From positions 1 to 13,946 of the forward strand of contig DGTM01000010.1 in the NCBI GenBank assembly GCA_002394305.1: a DNA stretch of 13,946 nt, written 5' to 3'. The notes beneath the pieces are model-generated. The model saw nothing but the letters and a program-made list of their open reading frames with translations. It made no database searches and was not told the DNA's origin. Both the position numbers and the translations under genes were made by a program. Each line of letters opens with the position of its first letter. Within the stretch, counting starts at the first letter, position 1. Below are positions 5,934-13,387 of the stretch, piece by piece. The DNA is from Prevotellaceae bacterium UBA4336. Its GTDB lineage: Bacteria; Bacteroidota; Bacteroidia; Bacteroidales; Bacteroidaceae.

Positions 5934-8900
5934 TTATTGACGACCAAGTTTCTTCTTGCTCACTTCAAAGCCGTCCACCGTGAAGACTTTGTCGCCGCGG
6001 AGGATGTAAACCTTGCCGTTGCGGACTATCTTCACGCTCTCCTCATCGGATGCGGTGCCGTCGGGGCTGTGGATGCCGTCGGGGTCGTCCGTGAAGATGG
6101 CCTTCAACGTGAGGTCGGAAGCCACCGTAATGTTACGCATGTTCTTGGTTTCGCCATCGTTCCACTGGGCAAATACCCAGCCCTCGTCGGCCTTGGCGAT
6201 GAGGATGAACTGCGTGCCCTCCTGGAAAGTATATTCGGATTCGGTCGCCTCAACTTCCTGCAGCTCGCCGAAAGCGTTGTACCTGCCAAAGTAGAGTTTG
6301 CCGCCGCCTTCCACCTCAAGCTTCAGACTGTACATCTTCACGGTCATTTCGTATTGGGCCGTGACGGTCATGTCCGAGGTCACGTTGCTGAAGTCCTGGT
6401 CCCAGCCGACGAAGGTGTAGCCTTCCACTTCCGGCACCTCGGGCGCTGTGGCGGCCTGGCCCTCGTAGACGTAGTCGTAGCCTATCACGGCACCGTTCAT
6501 GCCCACGAAGGTGACGGTGTACTTGTCCAAAGCGGCAAAGATTGCGGTAAGGGTCAGGTCATCGTCCACGGTCAGCAGACGCGGGTTGTCCGTCACGTCG
6601 TCGCTCCAGCGGTCGAACCTGAAGCCTTCCTTGGCGATTGCCGTGAGGGTGGCCTGAGTGCCGTCCTCGTACCAGCCGCCGCCTGTGACGCTGCCGTGTG
6701 TCTCTTCGTCAACAGCAACATCCACCTTGAAGAGCAGCGGGTCCTGACACTCGAACTCCATCAGATCATCCTGGTTCACCTCGCCGTAAGTCTTGTTGGC
6801 ATGTTTCAGCACGAGTCCGCCGTCATCGGCCGTGTTCCACGAGAGCCAGGCGGGTGCCACATAGCCTCTGAGAGTAAGGTTTGCTGCATTCACGCAGAGA
6901 CTGTCGGTCTGAAGGGCAAACTCACCGCCCCACGGGGATATCTCTACGTTGCAACGCTTCACTTCCATGCGGTATTGCTCGGTCTGGTCGCACTGCACAC
7001 CGTTTGAACCGCTCACGTAGAGCTTGTCGTCCTTCTGATTTTTGCCGAAGATGACGAAGTCGCCGCCCTGAACCTCGACCGACGAGCGTCCGCTTATTGA
7101 AGTGAGATCATTCTCGCCCTTGACTTCCAGTCGCAGTCCGGCCGTAGCATGCAGAACCTGCCCATTGTCGAAAATATCTGCATCGTTAAGTGTCAGCGTA
7201 TTGGTCGAAGGCTCATACGATGCCTTGCCGTCGCCCAGGATGTCATCCTTGTTGCCGTCCGTCACGGTCATGCCGGCCAGTTCCACAGGATAAGCCTTGC
7301 CGCTCTGTGTGGTGACGGGCGACAGATGCAGGCGGAAGCAATCGTTGCCGTAGGCATCGAAGATACCTTCGTCCTTCACATCACCGCCGTAGGGCAGTAC
7401 CACCGTGGTGCCGTGCAACGTCAGGCTTCGTGTGTCGAACACACCTATCGGGCATATGTCTTCGTTGCTGACAAGGCCCACATCGCCTGCCGCATGTATG
7501 TCGCAATGTGCACTGGGCGGTATACCTATTGCTGCGTTTGCCACAATGTTGGTGACATTGGTGGAAGGTCCGCCTGTGGAGTTGATGTACAGCGTCACCT
7601 CCGTGCCGTTGCCCAGAGCGATGCCGCCTTCTTCGCTATCGGAGTCAATGCGCAAGTCCAGTCCTTCTGTCGTCTCGTCTCCGTTGAAGTGTGTGTTGAT
7701 GCACAACGTCACAGGCGAGTTGCCGTTGATGCGTATAGCAGGACTGCCGGTACTGTAAAGATGGGCGGCCTTGCCGCTGATGAAGAAGGTGTTTACCAAG
7801 CCCTCGGCATACAGTTCGATGGCAGGCACACCTTCACTATCGATGCGCCAACCCGCGTCTATGCTTACGCTATTGGCTGTCACTATGACGCCCGGATTGC
7901 CCGGCAGCGGCTTGCCGTACTGCTCCTGGCGGATGGGCTGACCGGCTATCATGATGGGTGTCTCGATGGAGACGATGCCCATCTGCTTCCAGATGTCTGT
8001 TTCTTTATATACGTTCACTGCCTCGCGATGCACGTACATCGTGATGGCAGAGAGGCTCACTCCTTCGAAGACGGTGGCGTCAATCGAAGCGGGTACCGTG
8101 CGCTCGTTGATGATGGTGCGCAGGGCGGTGCAGCCGCTGAAGGCCTGCCAGTTGATGTTTGTCAGGCGCGACGGCAGCGTAATCTTCTCCAGCACGGTGT
8201 TGTTCATGAAGGTTCCATTCAGGATGCCCGTCACGGTGTAGGTATTGTCCCCTACGGTAATCTGCTCGGGGATAACAATCTCCGTTCCGAGGTTACGGTA
8301 TGAGTTGTACGAGTAGTCGACCGTCACCTGAGCCGTGCCCGTCTCGTCGTTCGGCCAATAATAAATACCGTCGATGCAGACCTGCATTTCATGAATGGTG
8401 AAGTCTTTCCAAACCTCAGCCTCTTCGTATGCCGCCTTGCTGCCATAGGGTACATATAAGTCGTGCTTCGTGTAGCCGATGAAGTTCTTCACGGGTAGTG
8501 GTTCGTCGGACAAGTTATTGATAATGGTGAGGTTGTTGCAATTTATGAATGCAGTTGCCTCAATCTTTGTCAAGGTGGAAGGCAGTGAAATCATCTCAAT
8601 GTTGGATTTTGAGAACGCATAGTCGAATATCTTTTCTAAGCCTTCCGGCAGCGAGATAACCCGTACACCTTTACAAGAAGAAAATGCTTTAGGATGCACA
8701 TTATCTACCTTATATTCTTTGCCGTTCACCGTAATGGTGGCAGGGATGACGAGTACGTCGCGCATCAGGTCGGCATAGTTGAAAGAGCTTCCTTCGTATT
8801 GTGGAAAAACAGAAGCCGTATTATCATTAAATGTTCTGTAGTACACACCATCGATGCAAACCGGCATCTTCTTGATGTTGAAGTCCTCCCACTCGTCGGC

Positions 8901-11900
8901 ATAGTTATAATTAAAGTTGTCGTATGGTACACGCAGTTCGATGCTGCCCACATCGAGCCGTCCGTACGTGCCGTCGGCAAACACACCCTTGTCTTTGATG
9001 TCCTGCGGCTGGACTGCATTGTTGTAGATGACCCTCAGACTGCGGCACTCGTAGAAGGCGAACTGCCCGATGCTGGTCAGGGTGGAGGGCAGGATGACTT
9101 CCTTCAGGCTCCCGTTGCCGTCGAAGGCCGACGTGCCGATGCTCTCGATGCCTTCGGGCAGGTTTATCTGTTCCACATTGGTGTTTGCGAAGGCATAGTC
9201 ACCGATGGCGGTCACGGCATAGACCTGTCCGTCCTGCACCACTTGAGCCGGGATGGTCCACTCCGTGGTGTTGAGCCGGCTGTAGTTGGTATGGTTGTAG
9301 GCGCCGTCCTCCTCATACGTCTCGTAGGTGAGGGTGGCGGTGTGGTTCCACTGGTCCAGCACATAGTAGAAGCCGTCGATGCACGGGTTATCCTCTTCGA
9401 TGGTGAACGCCGACCATTGCAGTGCCGACTGGTAGAGCGTCCGGCTTCCGTAGGGCACGTAGAGCTTGGATCCCGTCGGCGCTGAGTCGAACACACCGTT
9501 GCCGAGCGTGGTGGCCGACGGGTCGGGAGCTGCAAGGTGTACCTCCTCCAGCACGGTGAGGTCGGCAAAGGCCCACGCGCCGAGGCTCTCGATGCTTGCG
9601 GGCAGCCAGATACGCTTGAGGCCGGACTGCCAGAAGGCCTGGTCGCCTATCTTGCGCAAACCCTCGGGGAAGCGCAGTTCGGTCAGACGGACTGTCTTCC
9701 AGAACGAGAAGTCCTCTATTTCCAGCAGGCTCTCGGGCAGCGTCAGCGTGGAGGTGCCTAAGGTCTCGCAGCTGTTGAATGTTCCTCTGTGGATGACCTT
9801 CAGACCCTTCGGCAAATTGATTTCGCCCAGCTGCTTGCAGCTTTCGAATGCATAGGGGCCTACCTCGGTGACTGTCTCGGGCAGACTGATGCGGGTTAAC
9901 TCCTTGCAGCCGCTGAAGGCGTAGCCTGCCACCAGGCGCGTGCCTTCCGGCACATCCACCTGGCCGGTCAGTTCCTTCTTGACCTTGAGGAGGCAGTTGT
10001 CGATGATGAGCAGGCCGCCCCGGTAGTTGCTCTCGTTCTGCGTGATGCCGTTGCCGCTCGACTCGAAGCGGAAGATGCTCTCCACCGTCTGCGGGATGTT
10101 CACCTTCGTCAGCTTACTCATCCTCTCGAAGCAGTCGGCGCCGATGGTCTTGATGCCTTCGGGCAGCACAATCTCCGTGATGGTGGTGTTGCCCTGGAAG
10201 GCATAGTTGCCTATCTCCGTCACATCGTAGGACACATTATTATATATAATAGAGGCGGGCACGGTCACCTTGCCGCTCAGACCGGCGTAGGGCATCGGGA
10301 CGAGTTCGTCGAAGGTCAGCTGTGCCGTCCTCGTGGCGGGGTTCACCATGTAGCACAGTCCGCCCACCACAGCCTTCGACTCCTTCACATTGAAGTTCTT
10401 CCACACATCCTTCGCCTCGTAGGCGCTCTTGCGTGTAGGCGGCACATAGAGGTTTATCTTGCTCAGCGTCAGACCCTCGAATACATTGGCCGTGATGGTC
10501 TGCGGCGTGTTGTTGAGGTTGTAGATCTCGTAGATGCCGGTGCAGCCCTTGAAGGCCTGTTCGCCGATGGCCGATACATTCGCGGGGATGGTCAGCGAGT
10601 AGAGCGACGTACAGTTCCAGAAAGCGCTCTCGCCGATGGTGGTGAGGCTGCTCGGCAACTGCAGGTCTTCCAGCTTGGCGCAGTTGCTGAAAGCGTCCTT
10701 GCCAATCTCCTGCACGCCGCCGGGTATGACGGCTTTCTCCAAGGCGAAGCAGTCGGCAAACGCTCCTTCGTCTATGCGAGGCGTATAGCCCGACACCCAT
10801 ACCTCCTTCAGGTTCACGCAATGCGAGAAAGCATACTTGCCAAGTTTGCACTCGTGACCCGATATATTGTCGAAATCAACCTCTTCTATAGCCGAGAAGC
10901 TGAATGCCTCGTCGCCGATACTCTTGATGGTGGCAGGAAGAACAAGTTTCTTAATAGGAGCATACTTCAACGCCGCATCGTCGATGGCAACAACCGTGTA
11001 GGTGCTGCTTCCTAATTCTACTTCCTGCGGAATCTCCAATATGGTATTGCCGAGACTCTTATAGTTTTCCAATTCGTTTTCTGACCCATCATCAGCAGTG
11101 ATGGTGGCAGTCATAGTGGCAAGGTCCGGATAGAAAAACAGGTATCTGTCTTCGTCCAACCAATAGATGTACGGCTCTGCATAAATCCGAAAGTCTTTCC
11201 AACCATCGGCAGTCTTGTAGGCATTCAGACTGTTGAATGGCACTCTGATGGTTGTTTGCTTGCTGACACCTTCAAGCATACCTGTTGTGTATGGCTGCGG
11301 TTTGGCAGCATAATTATGGAACCAGGATATTTCGGTGCAGCCGCTGAAGGCGTACTTGCCGATTGTGGTTAGTTTTTCACCTAAAATCAAATCATGAAGA
11401 TGGGTGCAATTAAAGAAGGCATATTCGCCTACCTTCGTGACGTTGCCGTTCAAATAAACGCTTGACAGTCTGCTGTTGGCGAAAGCCGACTCGCCTATTG
11501 TCGTAAGATTGGGAAAGTCGGCGCAACGGAGTACGTATATTTCATTAAAGTACCTCAATGCCGAGCACGAGTTGAAGGCATCAACATCAATCTTCACCAG
11601 TGTCTCGGGTAGCCAAACCTTAGTAAGGTTAGGCATTGCAAAGCAGCAGCCTTCGGGCAGGATGGTCACCTGGCAGCGGATGTCCAGCTCCTCGAAGGGC
11701 GCATACTGGAAGGCACCCTTCTCGAGGGAGGTCACCGTATAGTATTTGCCATTTATCACCACATCCTTCGGGATGGTTACCTTGCCTGTCAGCTCCGAGT
11801 AGTTGCCTTCGCCGCTCTTCTCCTTCACCACCATTGCATTGTTGCCGGAGAGTTCGTACCAGATGCCCTCCACCTTATAGCGATTGGCAGCAATATTGAA

Positions 11901-13304
11901 GTCCTTCCAAAAGCTGTCTTGCTCGTATCTGCTGACCATATTGCTTGCCACCTGCAAAGTGATGTTGCCCTTGTTCAGGCCGTCGAATGCCATGCCGTGG
12001 GCATTGATGACCCCCTTGTAACTGGAGAACATGGTGGCGAGCGTAGTACAGCCCTTGAACGCCTCGGCAGCAATGTTGGCCACCTTGTTCAAGTCCAGTT
12101 CCTTGAGGGCGGTGCAGCCTACGAAAGCCTGCTTGCCGATGGTCGTCACCTCGTCTGCAAACGCCACATCAGTCAGTTTCGTGCAGCCGGAAAAAGCACC
12201 CTCCGACACAGTCGTGATGGTACTTGGCAGAGTCACTTTGGTAAAGGCAGCGCCCTTGAACGCCTCGTTGTCAATCCTCGTCACCGTGAAAGTGTGTCCA
12301 TTGTCGGTTACCTTGTCGGGAATGACTATTTCCTTTGAGAGCGAAGCATAGGAAGCATCGTAAGCCACCACCGCCTCATCCTTGTTCAGCAACTCGAAGT
12401 ACAAGTCGCCGACCTTGAAGCGGAACAGCTCAACCTTGTCTTTCCACTGCACATTCCTTCCGGTCGTATGATAGCGAGCCACATCGCGCGTCACATACAT
12501 CTTCTTCATTGAGTTGTATGTGTCCGTCGAGTAATCAATCTTACCGCTGTAGTTGTAGATAGTCAAATCACCCTCCTTGCTGCTTTTCAGATATCCGTCA
12601 ATTGTAGTACCCCAAAGTGTGGCTTTATTAAAACTATTTGAGTGAAGTGTGTATTGTACATTAAGGCTAAGAATAATTTTCCCTTCGGGGAAATGAACAT
12701 GTTCGGCTCTTAAAATATCCGATGCAATGAGCCTTGTTCCTTCCTTGACATAAAAATTGTCTCGATTTGCAGGATTTCCGTACGAATCATGTTTCGTATA
12801 TACTAAACAGCCATCCACATAATAGCCATCATCGTACCTAGCATCAGGATTCTGTTCCCAGAAATATCCACTTATAATTCCATAACTCCATCTATCAGAG
12901 CTAATACAGATTATTGATGAGGGGATGGATATAGATGTGATTGTAGTATTAAATCTAAATGCCTCTTCTCCAATCTCTACCACATCATAAGTAATCTCTT
13001 CTTGCAGTGGTAATGCGAATTTAACCTTTTCAGGTATAACAACACTTGTCAGACCTTTATAATTCTCCAAATCAGCACTATTATGTTGATATGTCACTGC
13101 TGCCTTGTGGGTTTTGGTGTTTAGGTCGTAATACAGGTCGCCAATCTTGACATCTTCGAGGTTAGGATTGATAAACGTGTTATAAATGTACCCAGCATAC
13201 ACCCTTGTCGTCGGCAATACCGCCAACATGAATGTAAGCACGAATGCCGCTGTTACCGGTGCCGGCAGTATCGCCAGCAAACGAAATAGACTGTTTCTTC
13301 TCAT
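5934..13304 (-). CDS. Giant BspA-like leucine-rich repeat surface protein
   Basis: 2456 residues. A long signal peptide (about 1-37, ending TTRVYA) is followed by eight LRR modules (about 52-1782) of BspA/LRR_5 type with the consensus LxxLxLPxxLTxIGxxAFxxCxxL, roughly 40 repeats in all. Each module opens with a G-x-x-Y-Y beta segment and closes with YVPYxSxxAYxxAxxWKDF. Residues 1783-2190 are a beta-rich region with two related copies, the second containing DILGDGKASY and NTLTLNDADI. Three C-terminal repeats follow: a (G)GSVTGGG...FDRWSDD unit (2193-2257), an InlB/Flg_new-like unit with EGYTFVGW (2260-2320), and a third with EGWVFAQWNDGE (2323-2404). The tail 2424-2456 has VRNGKVYILRGDKVFTVDG and lacks a clear T9SS domain. 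BspA of Tannerella binds fibronectin and fibrinogen; an adhesive surface role here is inferred. It lies 36 bp upstream of the kinase gene. Confidence 0.93.
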   Translation of the reverse strand: MRRNSLFRLLAILPAPVTAAFVLTFMLAVLPTTRVYAGYIYNTFINPNLEDVKIGDLYYDLNTKTHKAAVTYQHNSADLENYKGLTSVVIPEKVKFALPLQEEITYDVVEIGEEAFRFNTTITSISIPSSIICISSDRWSYGIISGYFWEQNPDARYDDGYYVDGCLVYTKHDSYGNPANRDNFYVKEGTRLIASDILRAEHVHFPEGKIILSLNVQYTLHSNSFNKATLWGTTIDGYLKSSKEGDLTIYNYSGKIDYSTDTYNSMKKMYVTRDVARYHTTGRNVQWKDKVELFRFKVGDLYFELLNKDEAVVAYDASYASLSKEIVIPDKVTDNGHTFTVTRIDNEAFKGAAFTKVTLPSTITTVSEGAFSGCTKLTDVAFADEVTTIGKQAFVGCTALKELDLNKVANIAAEAFKGCTTLATMFSSYKGVINAHGMAFDGLNKGNITLQVASNMVSRYEQDSFWKDFNIAANRYKVEGIWYELSGNNAMVVKEKSGEGNYSELTGKVTIPKDVVINGKYYTVTSLEKGAFQYAPFEELDIRCQVTILPEGCCFAMPNLTKVWLPETLVKIDVDAFNSCSALRYFNEIYVLRCADFPNLTTIGESAFANSRLSSVYLNGNVTKVGEYAFFNCTHLHDLILGEKLTTIGKYAFSGCTEISWFHNYAAKPQPYTTGMLEGVSKQTTIRVPFNSLNAYKTADGWKDFRIYAEPYIYWLDEDRYLFFYPDLATMTATITADDGSENELENYKSLGNTILEIPQEVELGSSTYTVVAIDDAALKYAPIKKLVLPATIKSIGDEAFSFSAIEEVDFDNISGHECKLGKYAFSHCVNLKEVWVSGYTPRIDEGAFADCFALEKAVIPGGVQEIGKDAFSNCAKLEDLQLPSSLTTIGESAFWNCTSLYSLTIPANVSAIGEQAFKGCTGIYEIYNLNNTPQTITANVFEGLTLSKINLYVPPTRKSAYEAKDVWKNFNVKESKAVVGGLCYMVNPATRTAQLTFDELVPMPYAGLSGKVTVPASIIYNNVSYDVTEIGNYAFQGNTTITEIVLPEGIKTIGADCFERMSKLTKVNIPQTVESIFRFESSGNGITQNESNYRGGLLIIDNCLLKVKKELTGQVDVPEGTRLVAGYAFSGCKELTRISLPETVTEVGPYAFESCKQLGEINLPKGLKVIHRGTFNSCETLGTSTLTLPESLLEIEDFSFWKTVRLTELRFPEGLRKIGDQAFWQSGLKRIWLPASIESLGAWAFADLTVLEEVHLAAPDPSATTLGNGVFDSAPTGSKLYVPYGSRTLYQSALQWSAFTIEEDNPCIDGFYYVLDQWNHTATLTYETYEEDGAYNHTNYSRLNTTEWTIPAQVVQDGQVYAVTAIGDYAFANTNVEQINLPEGIESIGTSAFDGNGSLKEVILPSTLTSIGQFAFYECRSLRVIYNNAVQPQDIKDKGVFADGTYGRLDVGSIELRVPYDNFNYNYADEWEDFNIKKMPVCIDGVYYRTFNDNTASVFPQYEGSSFNYADLMRDVLVIPATITVNGKEYKVDNVHPKAFSSCKGVRVISLPEGLEKIFDYAFSKSNIEMISLPSTLTKIEATAFINCNNLTIINNLSDEPLPVKNFIGYTKHDLYVPYGSKAAYEEAEVWKDFTIHEMQVCIDGIYYWPNDETGTAQVTVDYSYNSYRNLGTEIVIPEQITVGDNTYTVTGILNGTFMNNTVLEKITLPSRLTNINWQAFSGCTALRTIINERTVPASIDATVFEGVSLSAITMYVHREAVNVYKETDIWKQMGIVSIETPIMIAGQPIRQEQYGKPLPGNPGVIVTANSVSIDAGWRIDSEGVPAIELYAEGLVNTFFISGKAAHLYSTGSPAIRINGNSPVTLCINTHFNGDETTEGLDLRIDSDSEEGGIALGNGTEVTLYINSTGGPSTNVTNIVANAAIGIPPSAHCDIHAAGDVGLVSNEDICPIGVFDTRSLTLHGTTVVLPYGGDVKDEGIFDAYGNDCFRLHLSPVTTQSGKAYPVELAGMTVTDGNKDDILGDGKASYEPSTNTLTLNDADIFDNGQVLHATAGLRLEVKGENDLTSISGRSSVEVQGGDFVIFGKNQKDDKLYVSGSNGVQCDQTEQYRMEVKRCNVEISPWGGEFALQTDSLCVNAANLTLRGYVAPAWLSWNTADDGGLVLKHANKTYGEVNQDDLMEFECQDPLLFKVDVAVDEETHGSVTGGGWYEDGTQATLTAIAKEGFRFDRWSDDVTDNPRLLTVDDDLTLTAIFAALDKYTVTFVGMNGAVIGYDYVYEGQAATAPEVPEVEGYTFVGWDQDFSNVTSDMTVTAQYEMTVKMYSLKLEVEGGGKLYFGRYNAFGELQEVEATESEYTFQEGTQFILIAKADEGWVFAQWNDGETKNMRNITVASDLTLKAIFTDDPDGIHSPDGTASDEESVKIVRNGKVYILRGDKVFTVDGFEVSKKKLGRQ
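6090..6734 (-). repeat. Three C-terminal Listeria-Bacteroides-type beta repeats in the giant protein
   Basis: These encode residues 2191-2405. Repeats 1 and 3 share the layout G(G/S)-aromatic/Gly, an EGTQ(A/F) turn, A(K)xEG(F/W)xFxxW, then LT(V/L)xxDLTLxAIF. Repeat 2 is the shorter InlB-like form with EGYTFVGWDQDF and MTVTAQY. Such repeats are small beta-grasp-like domains that commonly form stalks near the C-terminus of surface proteins in this phylum. Confidence 0.8.
7959..13151 (-). repeat. Eight LRR modules of the giant gene
   Basis: Modules in N-to-C order: 13151-12414, 12413-11874, 11873-11172, 11171-10368, 10367-9384, 9383-8862, 8861-8382 and 8381-7959. Every module closes with a recognisable YVP...Y...W(K/E)xF element. 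By my count of AF-type repeat ends the modules hold about 1, 5, 6, 8, 9, 4, 3 and 3 LRRs. Modules 1-2 share the opening K(I/V)GDLY(Y/F)(D/E)L. Modules 6-8 share CIDG(F/V/I)YY. This suggests two separate duplication histories. Confidence 0.8.
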
Positions 13305-13355
13305 AATTGTATCGTTTTAGTTGTTGTTTGTACACAAAATATAATATCACCGCTG

Positions 13356-13387
13356 CAAAGTTAAGTGTTTTCCCGAATACGTGCAAG
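13356..13387 (-). promoter_or_regulatory. Bacteroidetes-type promoter for the giant surface-protein gene
   Basis: On the minus strand, TAACTTTG (13356-13363) fits TAnnTTTG exactly. CTTG (13384-13387) sits 20 bp upstream, matching three of four bases of the -33 TTTG. The predicted leader is about 45 nt, A-rich, without Shine-Dalgarno, running into ATG 13304-13302. Confidence 0.65.

Noticed and set aside
4953..7007. 684-codon plus-strand open frame opposite the kinase and giant genes
   Set aside because: It spans two unrelated minus-strand genes and their junction, and shows no recognisable domain.
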